Origin: Smittia aterrima
Lineage: Eukaryota > Arthropoda > Insecta > Diptera > Chironomidae
Reading direction: 5' to 3'
DNA length: 64,000 bases
Assembly: GCA_033063855.1 (NCBI GenBank)
Contig: CP093831.1
Coordinates: 19,220,001-19,284,000 of the forward strand
Positions within the stretch are counted from its first letter, which is position 1, and each line of letters begins with the position of its first letter. The notes beneath the pieces were generated by a model. The model was not told the origin of the DNA. It saw only the letters and a program-made list of their open reading frames with translations, and ran no database searches. The translations under genes and the position numbers were made by a program. Positions 46,074 to 59,693 of the stretch are shown here, piece after piece.

Positions 46074-47783
46074 TTACTCGCTTTCGTTATCAAGTTTATC
46101 AATCTCTTCGAGTGGAATTGGCTTATAGCGATAACTGAGGATTACAAAAATAATCATATCAACAAACATTAGGATTGCGAAAACGAGAAATTCAAGAACT
46201 TGACTTTGTAGGAAATCTGCTAAGACGATGACGATTACAAAAACGTTTCCAAATGCGACTGTCAGCTGTAAAAAAATTCTTGGTTAGTTGAAAAGAAAAA
46301 TGAAACAAATTAAAAATCTTACAAGCCAACAAGCTGAAATGACTGCTTTCATGGTTTTTGGAGCTTCTGTGAAGGAGAACTCTAGACCCGTTATTGAGAA
46401 CATCACCTATGAAATTAAAGAATTAGAATTTAAACGATCTTCAATCATGTCTGAAGACACTTTTCTTACTTCTCCAAAAGTCATTATAGCATACTGTGGA
46501 ATCTGCCACAAGATGCTCACACTATTCTGTGGTTGAGAATCAATTTTGATTTGAACAAACGATGAAACTAAGAAGGAAACACCTGCGAATGTTCCACCGA
46601 TCGTCATCTTCTGAAGTGGTCGTCGAATACCAAAGATGTTCAGCACAGGATACAGAATATAATCAAACAGCGGAATGAAAACGAGAATCATAAGAGGATT
46701 GAGAAATTGCATTTGATCAGGTTTCACAACATAGAATCCTATGTCGCCATCCATTCTTGTTGCTTGAAGAGTCCAGCGAGATCCTTGTTGATCGAAAAGA
46801 GCCCAAAAGAATGGCAATGGAGTGAAAAGAACGAGAATATTCAGCAAAATTTTTGTTTCCATAACAAGTTTCTTTCCGTATTTCACTTCAGCGTAATCAA
46901 GCCAATGCGCTTTTAGATTTGTTTTACCTTCTCGACGCTTGGTACTTATTGCATTCTGAATAAATAAGATATAAGAATAAAATGAGGTTAAAAATTTAAT
47001 TAAAAGAGTGATTTACGCCAATGCAGCCGCAGACTTTCATCAGCATATTTCCTCCCGGTCTGACATTTTTATAAAATCCTGTGCCTACGATGAAGATGAG
47101 GATGGATAGAATCATAAGAACTGCGGGTAATCCAAAGCCTGCCGGGTAGCAATCATCTCTTTCGAAGCAACTCAAGTCTTCACGAAGTATTGGCGTAAAT
47201 ATGGTAGAGAGGAGGGAGCCGACGTTGATTGAGAAGTAGAATATTGAAAAATATTTGACCATAAAATGCTTTTGTTCAGGAAGTTTGAACTGTTCAGCAC
47301 CAAAGGCAGCAACACATGGCTTAATTCCTCCTGATCCGATCGCGATCAAGACAAGTCCAATACTTGTCATTTCTAAAGCTGGCATGTTGAACATCTCAAT
47401 AGCTCCTAGTGTAATGACTGAACTTCCAAGCGCATAAACAATGGAGAGCGACAAAATTGTTTTGAACTTTCCAAAGAAACTGTCCGAGATGATAGCACCG
47501 ATCAGGCAAAAGAAATAAACGCAGAAGGTGAAAGTGTGAAAAATTATCGTTGAATGATCATCCGAAACCAATAACTTGCTAGTTAAGTAAAGAACGAGAA
47601 TCGCTCTCATGCCGTAATAGCTGAAGCGCTCGCAGAACTCATTGAGAATGATAAAAGGAATTGCTCGAGGATATTTCAATTTCACATTTTGCGATTCGGG
47701 ATTTTTGCCTAAAAGAAAATAAAATTAGAGAAACAGAGAGTATGCGTTAATTCCTCACCTTCAGCTTTTAATGACGACGACAT
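46074..47783 (-). CDS. SLC15/POT oligopeptide transporter, copy A, lacking the extracellular domain
   Basis: Five exons, 47783-47759, 47708-47017, 46955-46470, 46406-46323 and 46265-46074, encode 492 residues. The proton-coupling motif (NEFCERFSYYG), the first PTR2 signature region (ISDSFFGKFKT), GSGGIKPCVAAFG and the second signature (FYFSINVGSL) are all present, as are the C-terminal helices. The family is a proton-driven di/tripeptide symporter at the plasma membrane. Copies B and C next door carry an extracellular domain of about 195 residues between helices 9 and 10. Here the sequence passes from FVQIKID to SILWQIPQY within one exon with only about a dozen residues between, an arrangement like bacterial POT proteins. 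Coding phase is intact throughout, so this looks like a functional compact paralog and not a pseudogene. Confidence 0.92.
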
Positions 47784-47965
47784 TGTTTAATTATCTGAGT
47801 TTTCTATTAGACTTCAGTCAAAGATGATTTGTTCTTTATGCAAATAAATTTCTTTAAATTCAAAGGCTTCTGCGAAAACTTTTTGAGAACATTTTCATGT
47901 TTATTTTTGATGTTAAAAAATTTATTTGTTACAACAGTTCATTTTAAACAGTTTTTTTTTTAATT

Positions 47966-50900
47966 TTAATCAATTCGCCTTTCTCCTTCGTTTTCCGAAG
48001 TGCCAGGAAAATCTAAAGCTTCTTTTTTTGCTTGACTTTCAAGTTCTGCTTCCTCTGAATCAATCTTATCAAGTTCGTCAAGAGAAATTGCTTTGTATCT
48101 TATAGCTAGCCACATGAAGATTCCCATGTCAATGAACATTATGCCAGCAAACAATGCGAATTCGTACGTCTGACTTTGAAAAAATTTAGCGCCAACTATA
48201 ATCGTTACTATCAAATTACCAACACCAACAGTTAGTTGCCAACAGCCTTGAAGAACCGAACGCATGCTTTCAGGAGCTTGTGTGTAGGAGAACTGAAGAC
48301 CTGTGACCTATATTGGAAAAAATATTTATTTTGATGAGCAGACCATTCTTTTGCAATATTTAACGGAATAAATTACCGAGTACATAACTTCACCAAGAGT
48401 CATAATGATGTATTGGGGAGCTAACCAAAGCATGTTCATGGAGTTAGGTTCTGTGACAATAACAATATCAGTAAACTGAAACAGAATATCCAATTATTAG
48501 TAAGAAATATCAAAAATAAACTATTTGCTTACGTAGCTTCCCGAACTTCTTTCTTGAATGATAATTGTGTAAACTCCTCCAATCGTGAACTCAATGTCTC
48601 TCTTAAGAACAACTTCGTTTGCATAAATTTCGTAATTACTTGCAGGAACTTCAGTCAAATTTCCAATAACTCCTTTTTCATAATATTTTTGTTCACCATC
48701 CTTGTCATTAACAGTTATGTTCGCAGGAGTTAACAGATTAGACAAAACACGAATGACAGAACCTCCCTGGTTCGACTTTTCATTATCATCTTCGTAGTCA
48801 ACGATCTGGGGAGCACTCCTATCTCCATAAATAAAAAAGCTAGTGGCGATTCTATCTTTCATATCAAACGATAAATCCGAGAGACTTTCGCAGTTGGCTG
48901 TGGTTGACGTTAACACGTAATCGAAAGATTTACTTGCTTGATCCATTGGAACGTGTAACTCTTCAAAGTAAGAGTTTGGGGGAATTACAATGTTTGATAC
49001 TGAAGAAAGTCCTGCTACATCAAGCGAATAGTGGCAATCGAGTCCATTGAAAATTCTAAATTGAGCTTCTCCCGATTTCGGTTGAATTGGATAAGTTTTT
49101 TCCAAGTTTATCTCAACAATCATTGAGCATACGAATGCAACTCCAGCAAGAACACCGCCTAGAGCAATTTTCTGGAGAGGTCGGCGAACTCCAATGAGAT
49201 TAAGAAGCGGATAGAACAAGACTTCGTAAAGTGGAATGAAGATGAGAATCAATAAAGGATTGATGACTTGCATCTGAAAAAAATAGCAAGTGTTAATAAA
49301 ATTACACAATTATCGAATATAAAAATATACTTGATCGGGTTTGATTGTGTAAAAGCCAATATCTCCTGTCATTCTCGTTGCTTGGAAAGTCCAACGAGAT
49401 CCTTGTTGATCGAACAAAGCCCAAAAAATAGGAAGTGGCACATAAAGAACAAGAACGTTGAGAAGAATCTTTGTTTCCATCACGAGCTTTTTGCCGTATT
49501 TTTCCTGTGAATACTCGAGCCAATGTTCCTTTGGATTTGTGCTCTTCTCACGTCGTTTCGTTGAAATTGCGTTCTGAAAAAATAAAATAAGTTTATTAAT
49601 AAAAGACTCTGAAGAAAATTTTACCAAAAAACTTACAGCAATGCATTTACAGACTTTGACGAACATATTTCCCTGAGGAGGTAAAATTTTGTATAAAAAT
49701 CTCCCTCCAACGAAGATCACAATTGAAACAGCCATCAATGCAGCAGGAAGACCAAATCCAAGAGGGAAGCAATCTTGCATTCCCAGGCATTTCACATCTT
49801 CACGTAGAATCGGCGTAATAAGTGTAGAGATAAGTGAGCTACATCGGAAAAAATATTTGTTTTGATGAGCAGGGAATTCCATTGCAATATTTAAAAAAAA
49901 AAATACCCAGAATTAATAGCGAAGTAGAAGATCGAGAAGAAAATTGCCAACTGCTTCGCTTGCTGAGGCAGTTTAAATTGTTCTCCACCGAAAGCAGCCA
50001 CACATGGCTTGATTCCACCTGAGCCGAAGGCAATCAATGCTAAGCCGATAATCGTCAGAGTTCTTTAGAAAATAATAAAGTTATTCAATCTTCAATAAAT
50101 AAATGTGGTTACTTACGTGGCTGGCATATTCCAAGGTTCAATGGCTCCAATAGCAATGACTGCGCTTCCGCAAACATAGACTATAGAGAGCCACAGAATT
50201 GTATGGAACTTTCCCCACCAGCTGTCAGCGATGATCGCACCGATAATACAACAGAAGTAAACAAGAGTCGTGAAGCTGTGATAAAGAATTGTCGCAGTAT
50301 CGTCACTGAACGCCAGCTTACGAGTGAAGTAGAGAACAAGAATAGCTTGGAATAAAAAAGTATTTGTTGTCATCATATTGATTTGTTTTATAAAGCTGTA
50401 ACTCACTTCTCATCCCATAATAGTTGAATCTTTCACAAAGTTCATTTGCGACTATAAACGGAATGGCGCGTGGGTATTTCACTTTCTCTTCATGTTGCTC
50501 TACGTCACCGTTTTGTGACTCCGACGTGTTGTCTATAATCATCCGCAAAAGAAACTTTACCTATTAATCAACTCTACTTATCGCGAGAAGTGTGAATTAC
50601 TTCAATTGCTTTGGCGATAAGATAGAAAAAAATTGATTGAAAGTCTTAAGAAGTCTTTTGTTCGCATGTCAATTAAGTTTTCGTTCAATGTTATATTATA
50701 ACGATTAGAAATCTTTTATAATCCACTTCGAGTTTAATTTATCGCGACATTACTATATAATAATTGAAGCAAAAGCCCAGTGATTGACTGGGCTTGCTAT
50801 CTTATCGCTGCGTATGTTCGCAATGAATTCTTTTACACATCGCAATAAAAGCTATGTTTGCTTTACGTTCGATTGCATTTTCATAATTTCATTGCTTTAC

Positions 50901-51452
50901 AATTGATAAACATGTTAATAAAGTTGTAAACTCTCCACTCGAGTCTCGACACTTTTGAGACAATTGTTGATTTAGAAAACGGAAATTAAATTGAAGTATG
51001 AGGCATCATTAAAATGAGCTCAATATAAAAGCTTGATAAAAATTTTCTATTAAAAATTAAAGATAGCTACACTAACTATTTTCTTTCAACATCACACAAC
51101 ACAAACTTCTCTCAATAGCGATTTGATGTATTTTTATTATTATCGATTTTGAATAGTCAAATTTTTCTACTGACGTGACAAACTGTATGTCAAATGTTTA
51201 TTTTTCATCAAAAATAATATCAATCGAACAAGAGCAATTGAAGGCAATAAATTTTAATTAGATTCTAATTCACATAAATGTCATATTAAATATTTGATTT
51301 TCTCGTTTAATAACGCTTTTAATTATTTTTCAAATTGATTTCAAAGAATTGAATTCAAAGAAAACATTATTTTATAATCCTTCAAGAAACACAAACTGAA
51401 ACTAATTATAGTTGAATATTTTACCTTTTCTATTTCTCACATCTGTCGACAT
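47966..51452 (-). CDS. SLC15/POT oligopeptide transporter, copy B
   Basis: Nine exons, 51452-51425, 50532-50407, 50345-50117, 50062-49907, 49838-49637, 49573-49331, 49273-48533, 48475-48377 and 48307-47966, encode 721 residues. Motifs are NELCERFNYYG (proton coupling), ADSWWGKFHT, GSGGIKPCVAAFGGEQF and FYFAINSGSL. The extracellular domain lies at about 383-585 and contains the conserved SGEAQFRIFNGLDC start. The first exon (MSTDVRNRK) lies 0.9 kb upstream and matches copy C's first exon in length (28 bases) and phase. Compared with copy C it has additional introns after YYGMR, after IKPDQ and near the end of the extracellular domain. It is a proton-coupled di/tripeptide importer related to Drosophila yin/opt1; substrate details cannot be read from sequence. 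Confidence 0.93.
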
Positions 51453-51964
51453 TTTCCTAAAATTTGAATTCCTTCGACAGAAACACTTGAGAACTATTTG
51501 TTATCAGCTATTAGCGCAAAACAATGATATTCGTTCAAAGCCAAGTAAGTCTAATTTTGTAAGTCCGATCCGATGAAGACACAAACTCAAACTGAATTAA
51601 GCCACCAAACTGCCCGTACAAATAATTCTCCCAATCAATTCACTCTCTCATGCCAAATGTTATCTAATCTTTGAATTGCTTCTTCAAATAGTTGAGTAAT
51701 TAAAAATATCGCGGGATATCAGGGGCGAAGAATGTAACTTTCATTATAACACGACAATAAACAAATTATTTTCGTTATCAATTCAATGTTTTTGAAGCAC
51801 CGAAAGGAAGAGCGTTTGATATTGCACCATTCATCGCTGAGCGAGCCTCTGTTAAACAATCAAATGATAAGAGGAGAATTCACTTTATGTTCTTAAACAA
51901 ATATTTTGAGTGAAAGTTCTTATCACGTGCAACTTTATTAACGTTTAAGTTGATAATCACAAAT

Positions 51965-54545
51965 TTATTCTTTAGGATCAAATCCTTCATTTGCAGTTGG
52001 TGTGTACTCTAACGGCGATCGTTTCTCTTCATTCTTAAGCAACTCTTCATCAACCTTGTCCAACTCTTCTAAAGGAATCGACTTATATCGGCGAGCGAGC
52101 CACATGAAAACAAGCATATCAACGAACATGAGACCAGCAAAAAGGAAAAATTCGAACGTTTGTGAGCTGAAAAATTTGGCTCCAGCGATGATAACGACTA
52201 TCAGGTTGCCAAACGCTACAGTTAACTGAAAATAAATCATTTAACGATTTAACTTGAGTGGATTGGATATCTCGATTTACCATCCAACAGCCTTGAAGAA
52301 CTGACTTCATACTTTCGGGTGCTTGTGTGAATGAGAATTGAAGTCCGGTAATGGAAAACATAACCTGAGTAATTTAGTGGTAAATTATTGAAATAAAAAT
52401 AAATTTAAATGAAACTCACTTCACCAAGTGTCATGACAACATACTGTGGAATCAGCCAGAGGATATTCATTGAGTTAGGTTCAGTAATTTCCTTAAGCTC
52501 TGTTGCGTAACTGTTGGTGCCTGTCTCCGTGATTAGCAATGTGTATACCCCTCCGAGCCTTAACTTTAAATCCGTTAGAATCGATCGAGTGCCGATGTAA
52601 ATTTCAAAATCATCAGTTGGGACGTCTTCTTGGCGATCGATTATCAGCCTAGTGGTGTTGTATCTCTCTGTACCCTTCTTATCGACGAGAGTAATTATTT
52701 CATTCGATTGCACGTTAGCGAGAATTCTCATGAAAGGCCAACCACGCCTCGATTTCTCAACGCTATCTTCAAAATCTTTCGCTTCTAAAGCTGAACTACC
52801 CGTTAAGAATAGACCAACAGAAGTTCTCTCCTCCAGACGGATGCTTCTTGTAAATCCAATATCATTTTGACAAGCTAGGGGAGTGGCACTTTGAACTGTT
52901 AACGTGAAAGTCGAATTCCCTCCTTCGATGTTAATGTGTTGATTTTCAAAATGTTCCATTGCTTTCAAAGAGAAAAGAGTGTGATCAGGAATGTTGGTAG
53001 CAAAAGTATAATCGCAATTTCTTCCATTGAAGATTCTAAGTTGAGCTTCCCCTGACCCAGGGACGACTGCGTAAGTTTTCTCTAAGTTAATCTCAACAAT
53101 AGCTGAAATAACGAAAGAAACTCCAGCGAGGATCCCACCAAGAGTTAGCTTCTGTAAAGGGCGTCTTATACCGATAAGATTAAGCAGAGGATAAAACAAA
53201 ACTTCATACAGCGGAATGAAAACGAGAATCAACAAAGGATTGATGACTTGTACTTGATCGGGTTTGATTGTCCAGAATCCTAAGTCGCCATCCATTCTCG
53301 TAGCTTGGAAGGTCCAACGAGATCCTTGTTGATCAAAAAGAGCCCAAAAAAATGGAAGTGGCAAGTAAAGAACGAGAACGTTTAGAAGGATCTTCGTTTC
53401 AAGCACGAGCTTCTTGCCCATAGTTGATTCGGCATATTCAAGCCAATGTTCCTTTGGATTTGTTGTTTTTTCAACTTTTTTGTTCCTAATCGCACTCTGA
53501 AAAAACATTTGATGATAAAAAGCTCTTGTGCCAAGTTTATCGAACTCACAGCAATACACTGGAAAACTTTTACCAACATATTTCCCTGATGAGGTAAAAT
53601 TTTGTATAAAAATTTGCCTCCAACGAAGATCACAATAGAAACAGCCATTAAGAGAGCAGGTACACCGAAGGCAAGTGGGAAACAATCGTCCATTCCAAAG
53701 CATCTTACATCTTCGCGTAAAATCGGCGTAACAGTTGTTGAAATTAAAGATCTTAAATAAAAAGTTTGATTAACAGATCACGTTTTTTTTTAAATTTAAT
53801 TGGTTAAATTACCCTGCATTGACAGAGAAGTAGAAGAGAGAGAAGAAGACAGCGAGTTGAGCTGCTTGTTGTGGCAATGTGAACTGTTCACCCCCAAAAG
53901 CAGCAACACATGGCTTGATTCCACCAGAACCCAATGCGATTAGGAAAAGACCAATGATCGTTAAAGTTCTGAAAAATATTTGTGAGTTTTGAAACGTTTT
54001 TAATAGAATATGTATCCAACCTCGCTGGCATATTCCAAGGTTCAATGGCTCCGATAGCGATGACAGTACTACCGGCCACATAAACAACAGAAAGCCACAA
54101 AATTGTCTTGAACTTTCCCCACCAACTGTCGGCGATGATTGCGCCGAAAATGCAAAAGAAGTACACCAAAACGTTGAATGTGTGGTAAAGAACTGTCGCA
54201 GTATCGTCATCGTACATAAGCTTGCGAGTCAGGTAGAGAACAAGAATAGCTTTCATTCCATAAAAGTTGAAACGTTCACAAAACTCATTAGAGATGATGA
54301 AAGGAATCGCTCGCGGGTACTTGAGTTTCACTTCACGCTGCTCCAAATCCTTCGCGACGACTTCACTCGCATTGTCAAGATCTGTAAATTAGCCGAAACT
54401 TTAGAAGATTTCAAACTCTTTTTACTATCACATTTGTTTATGAATGATTGATCACTCTAGCTTTATCAGCTGCACGGGTCTTCAATGAACTTGGACTTTG
54501 ATTTCTAGTTTTCTTACTTTCTAACTTTTTTTCACCGTCAGACAT
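51965..54545 (-). CDS. SLC15/POT oligopeptide transporter, copy C
   Basis: Seven exons, 54545-54518, 54381-54021, 53968-53813, 53751-53550, 53496-52420, 52364-52281 and 52225-51965, encode 722 residues. Motifs are NEFCERFNFYG (Phe replaces the usual first Tyr of the YYG triplet), ADSWWGKFKT, GSGGIKPCVAAFGGEQF and FYFSVNAGSL. A large extracellular domain lies at about 385-588, opening with SGEAQLRIFNGRNC. Exons of 28, 156, 202 and 84 bases recur with the same phase in copies A and/or B, direct evidence of tandem duplication. Expected role: proton-driven uptake of small peptides, likely in gut or other epithelia, by analogy with insect yin/opt1. Confidence 0.94.
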
Positions 54546-56011
54546 TTTATCAAGTTTTTTGATCGTCGATTAACTTTAGAAACTTTCACTCATTTGCACT
54601 TTCGAGCTTTGCAGTCTTCTCGTTTCTCACAGGACCGTTCAAACAATGAACTGAAAATTTTTCGGCAAAAACCACAGTTTATATTATTGGCAATACAGTA
54701 TTTTAGCTGTCAAGATAAAAATGTCATCAATAATTAAATAATCCTTTACTTTACCTTTAATGCGGTTGTAGGAATATTGTATTTTTTTAATTGAAATGTA
54801 TTTAAACAGTTTTGACATCTTTAATTTGTTTCTATTCCTTTGGTTCTTGATACGTAGATGAGTTTACCAAATTTCATATCATAAAACAGGCCAAAGTCTT
54901 TTAAATTTCTCCAAAGCTGCGACAAAATTTCGTTGAATCTTTGTCATTTCGTTATCGCCAACCATAGAACAAAAAGCCCGTGACCACAAATTCCCTGATT
55001 AAACTTATCTTTATTGAGTAACAACAATTCCTGTGTTAAACTAAATTTATTGAGAAACAAACGAAATCTTATCAGGCTTTAAAAAAAATCCTGTAATCTC
55101 GAGAAACAATCGATCAATATACAAGTTTATTAGCTTAAAGCGGTTTGATCAGTAGATTCATTAGATGAACTATTTTAATTTAAAGATTCGAGAAGAAAAA
55201 TAAACAATGTTTAGAACAATAAGATTTCTTTTCAGAATTTAAAAAAAATATTATTTAAATCAAACATTTTCAGAAGGTGATAAAATTTCTGTTGAGCTTA
55301 TCTGATGGGCTTTTTAACTTTATTTCATGACACCGTGGATAAAATGGAAATCAAGAAAAGAACAGAAAGGTTTGAGAATACTTGCTTGTGAGGAGCTTCT
55401 ACCTGAAGCTTTTAAGGTTTTTTGAAAACGTTAAAGCTTTTTGATGATTTTTTGCTTGCAATTGAATTTCGTAAATGGATGCAGAGTGGAAGCTCTCCAG
55501 AAATATAATTATCGCTTCAAATTTTTTATCTGGAAGAATTCGACTCATCTGGTTAATTCCAGATTTCCGAGTTTTTATTTTAGCTTAAAATGCATTGATT
55601 TTTTGACAAACATCTTTTCCATAACAGTCTTACTTCTCATTTGTATTAAAAGAAGAAATTTTCTCACCGCTGATAAGAGACTTACACACATTTATTTTTC
55701 TCTCGTTCAAAGATTGAGCTCAGCACGAGTCAAATCGCTCGTTCGCTTTCTGAACGAAGGCGAAAGGGAAAACTTATTTAAGTGCATGGTTGTAAGTGAT
55801 TCTATACATTTCGTGTTTATTTGGCAAAACGTTCAGTTCAGCTAATTTTCCTCCCTCAGTTTAGTTTGAATTTCGAAGCGTGCCCTGTTTATTTCTGGTT
55901 CGCTAAATTTTATTTTAATATGAAAGTGCTCTAATTGCTGAAGATTATTTGAATTTATTTACGATTTGTGATCCTTTGATTGTGGACCTAAAATTAAACT
56001 TTGGTGATAAG
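54546..56011. other. Divergent upstream region of transporter copy C and the ETNPPL-like gene
   Basis: About 1.5 kb between two divergent genes. A 133-codon ATG frame at 55444-55845 is Phe-rich, has no relatives I recognise and lies in very AT-rich sequence, so I leave it uncalled. Otherwise nothing but promoter and leader sequence is expected. Confidence 0.45.
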
Positions 56012-59000
56012 ATGACTTCGTTTTCTGGAGAGCAAATGCCAAAAAGCAAGACGATTGAACTTCGTAACAAACTGATTGGGTATTTGCCAAAATATTTATA
56101 TATATATCACGTGATTTATTTAATTGTTTACGAACCAGGAAATCATGTCAATTGTTCTACAAAAATGATCCGTTGAAAATTGTACGAGGAAAAGGTCAAT
56201 TCATGTTTGATGAAGAGGGAACTCGCTATCTCGACTGCATTAACAATGTTGCCACGGGTGAGAATGAAAAGAATTATTATGTTGCTATTGTGTTTTAGTA
56301 GAATCTCTATCGACTATCAGGACTTTCAATCCTGAATAAAAAATTACGCAAAGTATTATTTTGTTCCTTCCTTCGCGAACTTCTTGATTCACAAATATTT
56401 GTCGATGTAATTACGCTGTAATACGGGATCATTTACTTGAAACGTGCTCTCTTGGAATTTGCGCGCATGTTTAGTACGCTGATTGATAATGACAGCCAAC
56501 CGACCGAGCCTTCAAATGTAAGAAAAGAGAAGAAAAATCTGAGATTGCAATGTTCATATCTCGCGTGTTAATTGAAAAATAGCGGCTTGAGTCGTTTGAC
56601 GCGCATCTCCGGGAAGATTCGTAACGATGACTTGCGGGACAGATAGATACGCAGATGAACCTTAAACTTAGCTCTAATGTCGTTGTTATCAATTCAACAA
56701 TCACGTTGATTGCTGATCCCTGACCGCAAAGTCTTGTGACTTGATTTTGATTTTTCAATTTAGCGCTAAGTGCGTTCTGAATAAATCTGATCGGTAATTG
56801 CGTGCATGGTTGTTAATGGTCGCCGTCTTAGCTTAGCTGACGCTGCGTGAAACATCAGATAAACCTCTTACTCTCTGTAGCTGTGCAATTAACAAGAAAT
56901 GCAAATTATGGTCTGCGACATGTTCAAAGCATTTTCTAGTTGAAGTATAAGAACTGGTTGTACAGCTGATCTAAACTCATAATTATCATTAATTTTATTA
57001 GCGCACAAGTGTGCGCGAAAGATAAACGAACGAGCTGTGATTTAATTCACCGAAACTCCTTCTCAAAGTGCCAAATGAAGTTGTAAGCAAATTGACATAA
57101 TTGCATCAGCTTCGGGAGTTTCGCTGTAAACGGAAAGTCTTACGAACGAGAGAGGGAGAGAGAAGGTAAAATGCCTCATAAATAACTCATCAATATCGCA
57201 TGTCTCAATACCCATTTCGGCTTCTTCTTGCAATGTTTTCTTTCCTTTCTGTCTCCGTTTATGGACACGTGATAAACACAAGCAACAAACGTGCGTCTTA
57301 TCAGGAAATAATTTTTTTATGTCAATGAAGTTTTCGTTTTGAAACTTCCACGAAGGTTCAATCGGCATTTTGCTGTAAGCGACTTTGCTTGTTCCAACAT
57401 CTCCAGGGAATTTCGATTGAATTCATGGACATTTAGATTAGAAATTAGAGCTATTAGTTCGATGCACGACTGAAGCAGTTTGTTCAAATTGATAACACGT
57501 TCACGTGCTCATCATGCTGACTCGTGATGAAAACACAAAAGAAAATAAAACTCATTGCTCATCACTAAAGAGTAATTTCAAACTTTTGTTTCAGTTGGAC
57601 ATTGTCATCCTCAGGTAGTTGAAGCTGGTTCAAGCCAGATGGCAACTATTTCAACGAACAATCGTTTTTTGCACGATGAACTCATCAAGTGCGCCCAAAA
57701 TCTTATCGACCGAATGCCCGGCGACTCCTTGTCAGTTTGCTATTTCGTCAACAGTGGAAGTGAGGCGAATGATTTGGCCTTAAGATTGGCGCGTGCGCAT
57801 ACTCAACAGAAAGATGTTATCACTCTTGATCAGTGAGTAAACTCAATTACGGTATAATCATAGAAACTCAAGAGGCTAATTGAAGATAAATTGTTCATAA
57901 ATTTAATGACGAAATCAATGATTGTTTTAAATATTGGCACAGTCAATGAAAGTTCAACGATCGAAGTTGAATAACCAAATCTAGTTGTTTACTACGGATT
58001 ATTTTTCGAGGTCACATTCCTTATCAATAATATCATTCCTCTTCTCGTTTAATCTCTTTATGTCATGTCATTGAGTGCCCGGAATAAGAAACTTGAGCTA
58101 TTTTTAATCTGAACTCACACGACGATGTTGATAATCAGAAACAATCCACGATTTGTGTGCTAAACTTGACTAGGCGACAGATAAGATACTCGACAGCTTA
58201 ATCATCTGTTGACGAGAATTGTAATTAATTTACGCACGCGGCTAACCAGTTGGAAACTGAATTAATTTTATCGTTCGCAATTATGCACGAAGAGTGTCTC
58301 AAGCACTTGAGATCAATTATCCGACGTCTTGAGCTAATTAATAATTTATCGTGTCGATTTGCGTTAACAAGTTTCTGAGTTCGTCGTCAAATTATGCCTT
58401 CGAGTGACCGGAATGATTAAATTATGACTCAATTAACATGTTTCTGCTTCTTCTCGACTTGCTGATCGACGACGTACTTAACATGTTTACTCTTTCAGCG
58501 CTTATCATGGTCACATCACGTCGGTAATGGAAATTTCGCCGTACAAATTCAACCGACCTGGAAACATTGATGTGAAAAAGCCTGACTTCGTTCATGTCGT
58601 AAGTCTTCTTGTCCTAGCTTGACGTTGATGGTGACTTAATTGTGACATTTACGATTTTCTCTTGCAGGCTCCATGCCCTGATGTTTACCGAGGAAAATAT
58701 CGCGATGTTGATCATCCGAATTGCGACTTGGCAGAGCTTTATGCAAACGACGTGAAAAAGATTGTCGAAATAGTTCAGCAAAATGGTAAAGGCATTGCTG
58801 GTTATATCGCTGAGAGTTTGCAAAGTTGTGGCGGGCAAATATTTGCGCCTGTCGGTTATTTTGAGAAAGTGTATGAAGTTGTGAGGGGAGCTGGAGGTGT
58901 TTGCATAGCAGATGAAGTACAAGTTGGATTCGGAAGAGTTGGAACACATTATTGGGCATTTGAAACACAGAATGTCGTTCCTGATATTGTTACTGTTGCT

Positions 59001-59656
59001 AAGCCAATGGGTAATGGCCATCCCGTTGGCGCTGTCGTTACGACGAAGAAGATAGCTGAGAGTTTCCTCAACACAGGCGTTCAATATTTTAATACTTACG
59101 GTGGAAATCCAGTTTCATGTGCCATCGCCAACGCAGTAATGCGAGTTATCGACGAGGAGAAACTTCAAGAGAATTGCTTAGTCGTTGGCGATTATTTACT
59201 CAATCGATCGCGTGAGCTTATGAAGGACTTTGAACTAATCGGTGATGTAAGAGGAATGGGTTTGTTCTTTGGTGTTGAACTTGTTAAGGATAGAAAACTA
59301 AGAACACCAGCGACACAGGAAGCACAGAATGTCGTAGATCGAATGAAGAACTTTCACAAAATACTTGTGAGCTCTGATGGACCTGATGATAACGTTGTCA
59401 AACTAAAGCCACCAATGGTGTTTGATAAGGAAAACGTTGATGAATTCATTGCTGGTTTCAAAGAATGTTTAGAACAGATTCGAAAGGAGAAGGAAGTAAG
59501 TTCACTAATGATCATGACCTTGATATTTCTGTAAACATTAAATATTTCTCTTTGTAGCTCAAGTTGCTTACAGTAACGCCACAAATCCAATGCAGTTTAT
59601 CATTGTCATCAGCGCAACTGACTGAAAAGCGCGACAGATTTATTAAATCGGTTTAA
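56012..59656 (+). CDS. Class III PLP-dependent phospho-lyase (ETNPPL/PHYKPL, formerly AGXT2-like)
   Basis: Six exons, 56012-56079, 56139-56257, 57595-57832, 58499-58598, 58668-59495 and 59558-59656, encode 483 residues. Conserved blocks are GKSCQLFYKNDPLKIVRGKG, YLDCINNVATVGHCHP, VCYFVNSGSEANDLALRLAR, DHAYHGHITSVMEISPYKF, GVCIADEVQVGFGRVG and the PLP-lysine region VTVAKPMGNGHPVGAV (Lys about 287), then FNTYGGNPVSC. These match ethanolamine-phosphate phospho-lyase and 5-phosphohydroxylysine phospho-lyase, fold-type I enzymes that eliminate phosphate and ammonia from phosphoethanolamine or phosphohydroxylysine. Which substrate applies in this insect cannot be decided. The second intron (1.3 kb) is the longest. 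Confidence 0.94.
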
Positions 59657-59687
59657 GATTGTTTCGATTTATTATCTTTGCTCAAAG

Positions 59688-59693
59688 AATAAA
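59688..59693 (+). other. Polyadenylation signal of the ETNPPL-like gene
   Basis: AATAAA starts 32 bases after the stop codon. Confidence 0.5.

Noticed and set aside
47966..51452. Using the ATG at 50542 as the start of transporter copy B
   Set aside because: That ATG lies in the pyrimidine/AG context of an acceptor; the exon at 51452-51425 matches copy C's first exon in length and phase, so the spliced start is preferred.
55444..55845. 133-codon plus-strand frame upstream of the ETNPPL-like gene
   Set aside because: Very AT-rich and Phe-rich, no recognisable motif, and no sign of splicing to neighbours; most likely a chance frame.
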